Shown: positions 22,494-31,702 of the stretch, piece after piece | How positions within the stretch are numbered: the first letter of the stretch is position 1 | How the letters are laid out: every line of letters starts with the position of its first letter | DNA from: Defluviitaleaceae bacterium | Lineage (GTDB): Bacteria; Bacillota; Clostridia; Lachnospirales; WQUN01 | Reading direction: 5' to 3' | Assembly (NCBI GenBank): GCA_009786975.1 | Contig: WRGX01000216.1 | Coordinates: 1-36,448, forward strand | DNA length: 36,448 nt | Notes under the pieces: model-generated | Database searches by the model: none | What the model saw: only the letters and a program-made list of their open reading frames with translations | What the model was told of the DNA's origin: nothing | Made by a program: the position numbers and the translations under genes

Positions 22494-23948
22494 TTAGCGA
22501 CCTAAAAACTGGTCAAGCATAGCTTGATGTGAGCCGCGATGCGCTTCGACTGCCTCGATGGGTGTGGCGTATTGGTTGAACAGATAAATCGAGACGTCGT
22601 TCATAATCGCGGTATATGCTGTTCCGCCAACACGAAGCATCCATCCGAAGTCAAATCTTCCGTTCTCGCCGATATCATGAAGCATACGCCAAACGTCTTC
22701 CTCGTGACGGAAAGTGCTCATCGGCCAGTTAACGCTGTCTTGGAAATGACGCCATTGACCGTCGGGACCGGGCCAAGCGTGCAACTCTTCCATTACCATA
22801 AACACAGCTTCAGGGTCTTCAACACCAACGGGAATCGCAAGCCCTCCCGGCCAGCCCTGGAACCATGTACCGCCGGAAGTATTCGCGGGGCCGTGCGGCC
22901 ACGGAATAATGTGATAATCAAATGCGATATCGCCCGAAGACCATGTCATAGCCGGCCAAAAAACGCTGTTTCCTTCTTGGAACGACCAGAAATTCCGTCC
23001 CCAGTCGCCGATTTCCGCGCCGATAACAGGGTTGTAGAACCAAAGGCGTTCGCGGAAAATAAGGTCAACAAGCTCTAAAGCCTCGATTGTATTCGGGTGA
23101 GCCATGCCGAAATTATAATTATCGTCAACGAGTATGCCGTCGTTTGCGGCGATGAGGCTCCAAATTAATTCGCCGTGATTTCCTGCCATACCGAAATGCC
23201 CGGGAACATCACTTGCGCGACGCATGATATAAAGGAAATTTTCCCAATTCCACTCGCCCGAGTTGTAAAGCGCGACAGGGTCGGGCAAGCCGAGGCTGCG
23301 AATAAGGTCCATGTTTACGCCAACACCAACGCCGGTTGCGTTATACATATGCGTATTAAATGTCCAGTAATTATCGTTGAAGAAAACACCCGGTGTCGAG
23401 TGTATTTGCGCCCCAAGGGTGTCCGATGTAGGCGGCGCAATCGAGCCGAGAGGCATAATCAAATTACCCGTAACCGACGAGAAAACCATATGCCCCGGCA
23501 TGTGCATAATGTCAATGTTTGGCGTACCCGCCGCCGCGCTTGCAGTAAGCATAGGCACAACTTCGCCGTATCCGAAAACTACTTCCTCAAATTCGACGTT
23601 CCAATCCTCGCGGATGCGTTGGGCATTTTCCCAAATAAGCATCGCCGCTTCAAAGTCTTCCGTTTCTGCGGGGTCAGGCTCTTCAAAGAGGTATGTTGAC
23701 AAATAGCCCGCCCAGTAGTTGCCCACGCGAATTACGCGCCCGCCCAAATCACGCGGCGGATGAATTCCGCGATGCGCCCCGATAGCCTCCAAGTCGGCGG
23801 AGCCATCGTCGCCTCCAACAGATGCGTCGCCATTTTCCACAGTCGGCGGTGCATCGATTCCGGCATCGTCCCCGTTCTCACAAGCGCAAGCCGTAAGCCC
23901 AAGCGCGAGAACAAGAAGCATCACCGAAACAATTAAAATTCGTTTCAT
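22494..23948 (-). CDS. Extracellular solute-binding lipoprotein of a carbohydrate ABC importer
   Basis: A 484-residue protein with a lipoprotein signal (ILIVSVMLLVLALGLTACAC) and a Gly/Asp-rich linker, then a family 1 binding-protein fold (VIRVGNYWAGYLS, NIDIMHMPGHMVF, LPDPVALYNSGEWNWENFL, GGLAIPVGVEDPEAVF). It captures a sugar outside the cell for the permeases at 23974 and 25005. It is Trp- and aromatic-rich, as in oligosaccharide binders. AGGAGG precedes the ATG at ideal spacing. The ligand is unknown; the GH5 enzyme downstream hints at glucan oligosaccharides. Confidence 0.88.
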   Translation of the reverse strand: MKRILIVSVMLLVLALGLTACACENGDDAGIDAPPTVENGDASVGGDDGSADLEAIGAHRGIHPPRDLGGRVIRVGNYWAGYLSTYLFEEPDPAETEDFEAAMLIWENAQRIREDWNVEFEEVVFGYGEVVPMLTASAAAGTPNIDIMHMPGHMVFSSVTGNLIMPLGSIAPPTSDTLGAQIHSTPGVFFNDNYWTFNTHMYNATGVGVGVNMDLIRSLGLPDPVALYNSGEWNWENFLYIMRRASDVPGHFGMAGNHGELIWSLIAANDGILVDDNYNFGMAHPNTIEALELVDLIFRERLWFYNPVIGAEIGDWGRNFWSFQEGNSVFWPAMTWSSGDIAFDYHIIPWPHGPANTSGGTWFQGWPGGLAIPVGVEDPEAVFMVMEELHAWPGPDGQWRHFQDSVNWPMSTFRHEEDVWRMLHDIGENGRFDFGWMLRVGGTAYTAIMNDVSIYLFNQYATPIEAVEAHRGSHQAMLDQFLGR

Positions 23949-23973
23949 TTTATTTCCTCCTTTATTTTTTTAT

Positions 23974-24999
23974 TTATCCTACTATTCCGCTGCGCTCCAA
24001 GCCTTCTACAAAGTAGCGTTGCAGGAACAGGTAGATTACCATAATCGGCAAAATCGCCAAAACAACTCCAGCAAAAACAACGAGCTGTTCAAGCGCGGGG
24101 TCATTTATATTTTCCAATTGCGCGAACGTCGAACCAACGCCGCCAATCATAGCCGCCATCAAGTTGTTTCCGGGGTTAAGCATAGAGCTGTAGAACGTAT
24201 CGTTGTAATGCCAAACAAACGAGAACAATAAAACCGTAACAATAGCGGGCGTCGCGTTCGGCATCATAACCTTTATAAATGTGCCGAAGAAACCCGCGCC
24301 GTCAATCAACGCCGCCTCTTCAATTTCCTTTGGAAGCCCCCGGAAAAACTGCCGGAAAATATAGATATACAGCCCCGAGCGAAGCCCAAGCCCCGTAAGC
24401 GTCAAAAAAAGAAGTGGCCAATGCGACCCCAAAAGGTTAAAATCCAGCCCCAAAAAGAACCTGAAATTCACAAACATCGGCACAATGTATACCTGAACAG
24501 GCACAACAATTGTAATGATGACCATCGCGAAAATAAAATTCCTGCCGGGGAAATTAAACCGAGCAAACCCATAGCCCACAAGCGACGCAATAACAACGTG
24601 CAAAAGTGCGAACGACACCGAAAAGCCCATGGTTCTCGCCAAAGTCCCGGAAAAAATCGTACCGCCCAAAATATCGAAACTTACATCCGTAAACGGAATC
24701 GAAATAGTAATATCGTTACCCGTTAAAAAATTCATATGCGTCATTGCGTGTCCGTAATGTTCAAGGGTCGGCTCGTTCGGCAAAAGAAAAACCATCGGAT
24801 TGATAATATCCCGCGGCGACATAATAGAATTCGCCACAATGCCGATAAGCGGGCTGAGAATTACATAGCACACCCCGATTACAATAATTGCCATGCAAAT
24901 GCCCAAAATAAAGCCTTTGACTTTATTTTGCCACTTCTGCATCGTGTTTTCATAATTTTCAGCGTTAAACCATTTTAATCTTTGCAATTTTTGAGTCAC
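23974..24999 (-). CDS. Carbohydrate ABC transporter permease (CUT1, MalG-like)
   Basis: About 341 residues with six predicted membrane helices and the cytoplasmic EAA loop that contacts the ATPase (EEAALIDGAGFFGTFIKVMM). The first helix is GFILGICMAIIVIGVCYVIL; a long periplasmic loop follows, as in this family. GTG 24999 is chosen because GGGTGAT precedes it; a GTG at 25008 would overlap the previous stop. It pairs with the permease at 25005 and the binding protein at 22494. Confidence 0.88.
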   Translation of the reverse strand: MTQKLQRLKWFNAENYENTMQKWQNKVKGFILGICMAIIVIGVCYVILSPLIGIVANSIMSPRDIINPMVFLLPNEPTLEHYGHAMTHMNFLTGNDITISIPFTDVSFDILGGTIFSGTLARTMGFSVSFALLHVVIASLVGYGFARFNFPGRNFIFAMVIITIVVPVQVYIVPMFVNFRFFLGLDFNLLGSHWPLLFLTLTGLGLRSGLYIYIFRQFFRGLPKEIEEAALIDGAGFFGTFIKVMMPNATPAIVTVLLFSFVWHYNDTFYSSMLNPGNNLMAAMIGGVGSTFAQLENINDPALEQLVVFAGVVLAILPIMVIYLFLQRYFVEGLERSGIVG

Positions 25000-25004
25000 G
25001 ATTA

Positions 25005-25925
25005 TCACCCGTTCACATAAAATACATACTTTGAAACAATCCAGCCAACAAGCAAGAGGAACATACAAGCAACAAGCCCGCTGACAATTGACATCGCGGA
25101 CGAAATCCCGAATTGTTGCATTTCAAAGAAGAAACTCGTAGCGGTTTCAACAACGGGACTGTGCGAATAAAGGTCAACGATGGTGTAAACCACGTTAGTC
25201 AAAATTAACGGACTGACCATCGGGAACGTAATTTTCCAAAATGTTTCATACCCCGTCGCGCCTTCAATTTGCGCAACTTCGTACATTTCGGCGGGAATTG
25301 CCTGTAACGCCGCCAGGAAAATCAAAATTTGCACGCCCGACATCCTCAAAATTTCGTTCAATCGGAAAATCGAGTCCACAATAAACCCGACCAAATCATC
25401 GGGAAGCCCAAAGTCGCCCAAAATAAACGTAATCGCCTCGGGCGAAAAACCTGCCATCTCCGCCATAACATCGGGAGGAACATTAGTCCGCCCACCCATC
25501 ATCATGCTCATACTAAGCTCAAGCGCGGTCAAAATCGCGGGCGTAGCCATGATTACCGGCACAAAGAAAATCATACGCACGAAACTGCGCCCGATAAAAT
25601 GCCGATTCAAAATCATCGCCATAAACAAACTGAAAAAAATAATCAGCGGAACATACCAAACCATATCGATTAGCGACTCAATAAGCTCGCGGTTAAACGT
25701 GCCGTGCTGAAACAGCACAAATTGGAAATTCTCAAGCCCAACGCCGTCCATTACAAGCCCCCCGACCTCCGGCACAATCCGAACGTCGTTAAAGCTGTAA
25801 ATCACGGCCTGAACCATGTTAAGCAGAAAAAAACCAACCAAACCGATAAGGAAGGGCAAAATAAATAAATAGCCCGCAATCGCTTGTTTTTTCCGCATGG
25901 TTAAGCCCTTTCGCTCCCCTGTCAT
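25005..25925 (-). CDS. Carbohydrate ABC transporter permease (CUT1, MalF-like)
   Basis: About 306 residues, six predicted helices (AGYLFILPFLIGLVGFFLLN first), EAA-type loop YEVAQIEGATGYETFWKITF. ATG 25925 overlaps the upstream stop (ATGA), giving coupling; ATG 25898 with AAAGGG 7 nt upstream is an equally good start (MRKKQAIAGY). It forms the membrane channel with the 23974 permease. No ATPase lies nearby, so a shared MsmX-type ATPase encoded elsewhere is inferred. Confidence 0.88.
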   Translation of the reverse strand: MTGERKGLTMRKKQAIAGYLFILPFLIGLVGFFLLNMVQAVIYSFNDVRIVPEVGGLVMDGVGLENFQFVLFQHGTFNRELIESLIDMVWYVPLIIFFSLFMAMILNRHFIGRSFVRMIFFVPVIMATPAILTALELSMSMMMGGRTNVPPDVMAEMAGFSPEAITFILGDFGLPDDLVGFIVDSIFRLNEILRMSGVQILIFLAALQAIPAEMYEVAQIEGATGYETFWKITFPMVSPLILTNVVYTIVDLYSHSPVVETATSFFFEMQQFGISSAMSIVSGLVACMFLLLVGWIVSKYVFYVNG

Positions 25926-28555
25926 ACGCTACCCCCGTTTCTCACATAGAACCCTTCGGCCTCGATGAAGACATCCCCGTTTTCGAAGGGTTCGCGTGTA
26001 TGATTTACATAAATTCGCGTGCCGTCTTCAAAAACGGTAACCGTAACCTGCGCCGTTCCCGTTACGCCGATTTCCCCGCCCTGCAAAATAATAAAATCGT
26101 CGATGCGAACGGAGCGAAGGTTTCTGTAGATATCATTGAAAATGCGATAATGTTCAATCGCGGCTTCCATCCAGTTTGTATACTGCGTGGAATAGAAGCG
26201 TTCGTGCGGTGAAAATTGCGCGTGACGCGTGGGTTGCGCGGAAAGTATATAGCGCGGCGACGCGCCCGTTGCAAGCGAGTTCAGCAAAACGATTTCCGGG
26301 CTGTAATTCTCACGCATATTCGCGGGCGTTCCGGCAAATTCAATAAACCCGTGAACAACCATCGAGTAAAACGGGACTTCGTAATCAATAATTTTAAACA
26401 TATCCGCTTCCGTCGGAACGTCAACCAAGTGTGACGCAAACGCGAAGGAGTAATCATTACCGCCGGATACAACAAGGCTGGGAATTTGCGCATTAATGCG
26501 GCCCATTTGCTCCATAGCAATCAAACGGGAATGTTCGCGGTCAACGGCGTCTCGGCGATACATGCTTTCCGTCATAACGCTTCCGAGGTCCGTAAGCATC
26601 AAGCCGTCAAGCCCTGCACGCCTTTCGAAATTCGGCAGGAAGTCGTCAACGTGAAACGGCAACGCCGCAGGATGCACCATCAAATGCCACCCATTCCGAT
26701 GCATCGAAAAACGCGTACTTAACGAATCCCGCGCGCTTTGCGACATAAAGCCGACAAATCCCGCAGGGTCTCGCGCACCTTCAAAGGTGGAATTAAAATT
26801 GCGCGAAAACCAGTTCGTAAATTGGAAATTTACCGCGGGATGAAGTCCACCGTAATTCGCTTGCAATCGAGAATTTAAATTTCGAAGCTCGGCGGCATTG
26901 CCCACATCATCAATAATATTTACATTTCGAGCAACGTCGTGATTAATTCCACGGTTAAACCAGCCGTGAAGCTGCATCTGAATCGTATCGACTCCGTTTT
27001 CATTTAAAATATCAACGAAACGATTCGCGTCCGCAATTGTAGTCATGGCTTCCGTTGACATGTACGGCGTTCCCAAAATATGACGCTGGATGTCAATCCC
27101 GCCGATTATATCCAAATAAAACGAACGGTCACGGTTTCCGACAAGCGGCGTAAGCACGCCTTGGCTTACAAGAAAATCCTGATAAGCGCGCGCCATTTCG
27201 CCGACCCCGGGATTATCACCCGCGATGAAATGATACATTACCGCGATGTCGCCGGTGAACGGATATGTTTGGATAATCGTTAAATCCGACGTGGTTGTGC
27301 CGGGTATGGCAGACATGCTTAAAATCGTGGAATCGCGTAAGGTAAAGCGGAACCACGCGTTGTTATACGAATTTGTACGCCCCGCAACGTCGGCAACAAC
27401 CGTCGTAAGTGCTTGGCCGCTGTAAACGTGCGCAAGCATTGCCGCGCCTTCGTTTTGAATTCCGAAAACCGGCAACCGTGCGGCCTGCGTAACTTGCGGC
27501 CGCATATTGCTCATTAAATAATCAAACCCATACATCGGGGCTTCAAACATAGCTTCTCTGTGCTTGCCGTTGTTAAAATTAATTATTCCGCCGGAGCCGC
27601 TCGGGACAAGGATAAATCCTTCGTCGTCGGAACCGCCCGCACCGAAAAACGGCAACAAGTCAAGTTGGAAAATATTTGAGTCATCGCCGACAACCTCAAT
27701 CTCCCTAAGCGGAATATTCACCTTCAACGCGTCATCAACAAGCACAAATTCCATGACAATCAGAAAAAAATTCCTGTCCAGTTCAAGTTCAATTCCGGCG
27801 GCGGCATTGTCCGCGACCAGTTCTTCGTAGGTGTATCCGATGTCCTCGAAGATGCGTATCATTCTGGCACTTTCGATATGGTTGTCGCGAATCGCGCCCG
27901 ACATTTGCATAAAACCTTCATAGTCGCGCGATTCAAACCAAAAACGCCTGACACGTTGCCATTCCTCGGGGTCAACATACGGCAAAACACGGGTGTTAAA
28001 CCGCTCGATTTCCATGAAAAACGGAACTGCGTCAATCCCCATATTCATATCCCCGACTTGGTATTCGATTCTCAAGCCGTTGTCAATCGAAAAAATTTCA
28101 AACTGGTATTCATGCGCAATGGAGTCGTCATAAAGCCAGCGGGTGTGTGACCTCCGGAGATTATCGAAAAATCCGAACCCCAAATTAGACCGCATAACGT
28201 TTTGCTGGAACGGTATCGCGATGGGGTCATGGCTTGTTCCGGGCGGGGCTGAATGCCAAGTATGGCTGTTGCGCCTGTCGTAAACGGCGATTATCGTCGT
28301 GTAGGGGTCAACGTAAAGCTCCAAAAATTCGGACTGCGCGGCTTGAACCATCCCCGGCACACTTGTCCCGCCCATTGGCGTAAACGCTCGCGATTCCCCC
28401 AAATCAAACGTACGCGTAAGATGCGAAAAATCGTACGCGTTAAAACTGTTTACATAAATAATGTACGCCGTAACGCCAAGGGCAATAACCAAAACAAAGA
28501 TAAGCCGATTTCGCCACGCCCTAATGGTCTGCTTGCTGATTCGTTCTTTTTTCAC
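25922..28555 (-). CDS. DUF5696-like large extracytoplasmic protein
   Basis: About 877 residues. One N-terminal membrane helix (LIFVLVIALGVTAYIIYVNS) and a large outside part: beta-rich first half, then a barrel-like second half (DTIQMQLHGWFNRG, GLHPAVNFQFTNW, GLDGLMLTDLGSVMTESMYR, PSLVVSGGNDY). This matches my knowledge of DUF5696 proteins, found beside sugar ABC transporters and YIP1 genes in Firmicutes; a glycosidase-like fold has been suspected but not shown here. GTG 28555 is chosen because AGGGGGTGA lies 5 nt upstream. A GTG at 28564 overlaps the YIP1 stop. Confidence 0.72.
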   Translation of the reverse strand: MKKERISKQTIRAWRNRLIFVLVIALGVTAYIIYVNSFNAYDFSHLTRTFDLGESRAFTPMGGTSVPGMVQAAQSEFLELYVDPYTTIIAVYDRRNSHTWHSAPPGTSHDPIAIPFQQNVMRSNLGFGFFDNLRRSHTRWLYDDSIAHEYQFEIFSIDNGLRIEYQVGDMNMGIDAVPFFMEIERFNTRVLPYVDPEEWQRVRRFWFESRDYEGFMQMSGAIRDNHIESARMIRIFEDIGYTYEELVADNAAAGIELELDRNFFLIVMEFVLVDDALKVNIPLREIEVVGDDSNIFQLDLLPFFGAGGSDDEGFILVPSGSGGIINFNNGKHREAMFEAPMYGFDYLMSNMRPQVTQAARLPVFGIQNEGAAMLAHVYSGQALTTVVADVAGRTNSYNNAWFRFTLRDSTILSMSAIPGTTTSDLTIIQTYPFTGDIAVMYHFIAGDNPGVGEMARAYQDFLVSQGVLTPLVGNRDRSFYLDIIGGIDIQRHILGTPYMSTEAMTTIADANRFVDILNENGVDTIQMQLHGWFNRGINHDVARNVNIIDDVGNAAELRNLNSRLQANYGGLHPAVNFQFTNWFSRNFNSTFEGARDPAGFVGFMSQSARDSLSTRFSMHRNGWHLMVHPAALPFHVDDFLPNFERRAGLDGLMLTDLGSVMTESMYRRDAVDREHSRLIAMEQMGRINAQIPSLVVSGGNDYSFAFASHLVDVPTEADMFKIIDYEVPFYSMVVHGFIEFAGTPANMRENYSPEIVLLNSLATGASPRYILSAQPTRHAQFSPHERFYSTQYTNWMEAAIEHYRIFNDIYRNLRSVRIDDFIILQGGEIGVTGTAQVTVTVFEDGTRIYVNHTREPFENGDVFIEAEGFYVRNGGSV

Positions 28556-28560
28556 AGCCG

Positions 28561-29196
28561 TCACCCCCTAAAAATTATTTCGTCGTAAACACTCTGTATA
28601 AACATGAGAACTTGGAACAGCAAAGTAGAAAGCATCGTAAGCAAAAACACGATTACAATAAGCGCGACAAACGTAAGAAACATCGTGATTATGGCTTTAG
28701 TCGCCGTATAATTGTGAACCGTTACAAGCCCGATAAACGCAAGGAACAGAAAATACGCCATCCCCACGCTCAAAAGCATAAAATAAAACCCGGTTTCCTC
28801 GTACGCCAAAACATTACTTAAAAGCGTGGCAGGTATCATCGTAAGCACCAAAGGCGTCATCGCATAACACACGGCCATAAAAATTTCCTTTAATTTTCCC
28901 TCGCCGTCCGTGAGCGACGTCACAGACCAGTTCGCGACGCAAAACAGAACCAACATGCTTGTAAGCGTTGTAAAATCCATCAAGCTGTTCAGTGCCAAGG
29001 GATTGTGCGGGGTAACAATGCTGGCGGTATATTGCGCCATAAAAGAATACGATATGCAAACCACAAGAAAATTGAATGCGGCAATCCACAATCGCCCCTC
29101 TTTTTCGAATTTCATGGCGCGAAATCCATCGAAGGGATGGATTAAAATATACAAGGGAAGGCCATAGAAAGTTAATATTTTTTTCAGCGCGCTCAT
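28561..29196 (-). CDS. YIP1 family membrane protein
   Basis: A 211-residue protein with about five hydrophobic helices. FEKEGRLWIAAFNFLVV, CVANWSVTSLTDGEGKLKEI and YAMTPLVLTMIPATLLSN match the bacterial Yip1 domain pattern. Its function in bacteria is unknown. Its ATG overlaps the stop of the NHL gene by one base (TGATG) and its stop adjoins the DUF5696-like gene, so the three are translated together. The NHL-YIP1-DUF5696 order recurs beside sugar transporters in Firmicutes, as far as I recall. Confidence 0.78.
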   Translation of the reverse strand: MSALKKILTFYGLPLYILIHPFDGFRAMKFEKEGRLWIAAFNFLVVCISYSFMAQYTASIVTPHNPLALNSLMDFTTLTSMLVLFCVANWSVTSLTDGEGKLKEIFMAVCYAMTPLVLTMIPATLLSNVLAYEETGFYFMLLSVGMAYFLFLAFIGLVTVHNYTATKAIITMFLTFVALIVIVFLLTMLSTLLFQVLMFIQSVYDEIIFRG

Positions 29197-30665
29197 CAGT
29201 CCTCATCCTCCGCTGTTTGATAGCCCTTTACTTTTACCAAAATTCTTAAACCTGCAACGATAGCGATTAAAACAATGCCGACAGTTAAAACAGCGGGCAA
29301 CGCTTCGTGCATCACGTCGATGCGGTGCCGCCTGAAGGCTATGGAATAATGCTGCATATCCATGCCTCTGTACAAATAATACATAGCGGCAACATTATCG
29401 CCCGACGCAAGCATGGAACGTCCTATTCCCGCCCACGCAAGCGCGAAATTTTCGTCAAGCGAGACAAGCCTGCGCCAGTAATGCACTGCGTCTTCCTCGT
29501 CACCCCTGTGGCGCGCGGCTATTGCGGAATTAACAAGTCGCCCGTATTCGGTAGGCTCGAAATACACGACGCGTCCGCGCCCTGCATCCAAAATCATAAT
29601 GTTTTCGCCAAGCATTTCAATTGCGACGGGGCGGTTTGTCATTCCGTGAAGCGTGCCTATGCCGGAAAAAACGTAAAGCAAATTACCCTCCGCATCGTAC
29701 GTATACACACGCCCGCGTGTGGAGTCCAGTGTGGAAAATTTTCCGTAGGGACGCGCGATTATATCAATAAACTGCGAAGGCCCGGTAAGCCAGCCGCCGG
29801 CGGGACGGAACCACTGGTCGCCGTCAATGCCGACATTGTCGTTAAAATTTTCGATTACATTGCCGCCACGCGGGTTCAAGCGCATGACTTGGTCGTTTGT
29901 TCCCCACGGTTGGATGTTTGTTGTTAAAACAAATCCGTAAGAGTCCAATGCCATGCTTTGAAATTCCGTTGGGATAATGCGCGCTTGTATGGCGCGTTGC
30001 TCTCGGGTTTGAAAATTTCGCCAAAGCAGTTCGAGCGGGCTTGCGTTTACGGGAATCGAGCCGAAGTATCCCAAGAAGTCACCCTCGGGCGAAAACATCA
30101 TCATTCCCTCGTATACGCGCTGGACAATAACAAGCACACGCCCGCTTCTGCCCACTAAGACTTGCTCGGGCAAGAACGCGAAATCGTCTTCAAGTTCCTC
30201 GACATCAGGCTCGGTAATTTGCCTTAAAAAATTGCCGTTACCGTCCAAAACCACGATTCTGTGGTTATTCGTGTCGGCGATATATTTGTGTCCGCTTGGG
30301 GTTACGAAAATGCTGTTGGGGTTACTGAAGGAATCCGCCTCGCCGTCGCGAGTAAATGCATCGATAACGCGAATCAAATTTAGCTGATTGTCAAAACCGA
30401 TGATGCGATTGTTGCCTCTGTCCACGATGTAAATTATTGTTTCGCACGGCGCGACGTGTATATCCGAAGGCTCGTTAAATTCGCCCAAAGTCGGGCAGAT
30501 GTCGCTTGCCACAAATGTGCGCACGGGAACATACGCCGCAGGAGCGGGTACGAGCCTGCCCCAGTAATCATAGGTGTAGCCTTGATACGGCGTGTCTGCC
30601 GCAACCGGCACCGCCAAAATTACAGCGGCAAGCAAAAACAACGAAATTGCTAAAATTCGCTTCAT
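29196..30665 (-). CDS. Secreted NHL-repeat beta-propeller protein with C-terminal membrane anchor
   Basis: About 489 residues. Signal peptide (ILAISLFLLAAVILAVPVAA), then NHL-type propeller repeats (NEPSDIHVAPCETIIYIVDR, GNNRIIGFD, SNPNSIFVTPSGHKYIADTN, NHRIVVLDGNGNFLR), a TPR-like helical stretch (EEDAVHYWRRLVSLDENFAL), and a final membrane helix (VLTVGIVLIAIVAGLRILV). ATG 30665 has AAAGGGG 7 nt upstream; the longer frame starts inside poor context. NHL propellers bind proteins, RNA or glycans; here an extracellular scaffold for the transport system is inferred. Confidence 0.78.
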   Translation of the reverse strand: MKRILAISLFLLAAVILAVPVAADTPYQGYTYDYWGRLVPAPAAYVPVRTFVASDICPTLGEFNEPSDIHVAPCETIIYIVDRGNNRIIGFDNQLNLIRVIDAFTRDGEADSFSNPNSIFVTPSGHKYIADTNNHRIVVLDGNGNFLRQITEPDVEELEDDFAFLPEQVLVGRSGRVLVIVQRVYEGMMMFSPEGDFLGYFGSIPVNASPLELLWRNFQTREQRAIQARIIPTEFQSMALDSYGFVLTTNIQPWGTNDQVMRLNPRGGNVIENFNDNVGIDGDQWFRPAGGWLTGPSQFIDIIARPYGKFSTLDSTRGRVYTYDAEGNLLYVFSGIGTLHGMTNRPVAIEMLGENIMILDAGRGRVVYFEPTEYGRLVNSAIAARHRGDEEDAVHYWRRLVSLDENFALAWAGIGRSMLASGDNVAAMYYLYRGMDMQHYSIAFRRHRIDVMHEALPAVLTVGIVLIAIVAGLRILVKVKGYQTAEDED

Positions 30666-30691
30666 GCCAATGCCCCTTTTTTTAGAAATTT

Positions 30692-30760
30692 GCATCCGGC
30701 TTCGAGAGAATGTGACGCATGTGACACATTCCCTCGGTACCCATCGCGCGCTTGGCGCGC
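30692..30760 (+). repeat. Family A element between two genes of the transport operon
   Basis: CATCCGGCTTCGAGAGAATG, GTGACACATTCCCTCGG and GCGCGCTTGGCGCGC (30746-30760). The last base of the hairpin is the first base of the reverse-complemented stop codon (30760-30762) of the permease gene. The centre has rearranged into a 12-bp stem, CGAGAGAATGTG with CACATTCCCTCG. It is oriented so as not to terminate the operon message. Confidence 0.85.
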
Positions 30761-31701
30761 TAGTCTTTCATTCCGGACGTTGTAAGCGTTTCAATCATTT
30801 GGCTTTGCGCGATTATGAAAAACGTAACGGGTATTATCATCATTAAGAACATTACGGCCGCGCTTTCACCGGCGCGGGCGATGCCGCCGCCCGCGATTTG
30901 ACCCATCGCGAAGGAAAGCGGTTTAAGCTCCTCGCTTCGTATAAATATGCCGCCGGTTGTCGCCCATAATCCTTGAAATTGCAGGATAATAAGCGTAAGC
31001 CACGCGGGCTTTACGTTCGGCATTACGATTGACCAATAAATTCTGTACTCCGACGCACCGTCGATTCGCGCGGATTCAACCAGCGAGTCGGGAATTTGCT
31101 CCATGAATTGCTTCATTAAATACAACCCAAGCGGCGCGGAAAACGCGGGCAAAATAATCGCCCAATACGTGTCAATCAGCCCCAGCGATGAAATTATTAT
31201 AAAGTTCGGAATCGACGTTACAACGGCGGCAAACATTAGGGAAAGCACCACCATTGAAAACATCATTTTTCTGCCGGGCAATTCCACTTTAGCAAGCGCG
31301 TACGCCGCCGAAGACGCAAACATTAAATGCCCAAGCGTTCCGCCCAAGGTAATTATAAGCGTATTAACGGCGTAACGCGAAAAAGGCACCCACGTCGCCT
31401 GCATCGATACGAACAAGTCCGAAAAATTGCTTAGGGTCGGATTTCGTACGACGATTTGCGGCGGGAAAAGGAACAGCTCATCCAGCGGTTTTAACGCGTT
31501 ACTTACTGTCAAAAACAGCGGGAAGCCCATGAATACGGCAAGGAGCCCCATGAAAATAAACAGCACAACGGTTCCGCCCGTTGAGCGGTTTAGCCGCTTC
31601 GTGCGCTTGGCAAGTTTGCCGATTTTTTTTCCATGCTCGTCATAAATATATTGCGGCTTGGGAAATTTTTTTCTGAAAGAAGTCTTTAATGCGGCAACCA
31701 T
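30760..31701 (-). CDS. Carbohydrate ABC transporter permease (CUT1, MalG-like), second system
   Basis: A 313-residue protein with six predicted helices (GTVVLFIFMGLLAVFMGFPL first) after a basic cytoplasmic start of about 40 residues, and the EAA loop VESARIDGASEYRIYWSIVM. It is separated by 1 nt from the MalF-like gene upstream. The C-terminus ends MIETLTTSGMKD, the usual family ending. The TAG stop touches the family A hairpin, so the insertion left the reading frame intact. Confidence 0.9.
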   Translation of the reverse strand: MVAALKTSFRKKFPKPQYIYDEHGKKIGKLAKRTKRLNRSTGGTVVLFIFMGLLAVFMGFPLFLTVSNALKPLDELFLFPPQIVVRNPTLSNFSDLFVSMQATWVPFSRYAVNTLIITLGGTLGHLMFASSAAYALAKVELPGRKMMFSMVVLSLMFAAVVTSIPNFIIISSLGLIDTYWAIILPAFSAPLGLYLMKQFMEQIPDSLVESARIDGASEYRIYWSIVMPNVKPAWLTLIILQFQGLWATTGGIFIRSEELKPLSFAMGQIAGGGIARAGESAAVMFLMMIIPVTFFIIAQSQMIETLTTSGMKD

Positions 31702-31702
31702 T

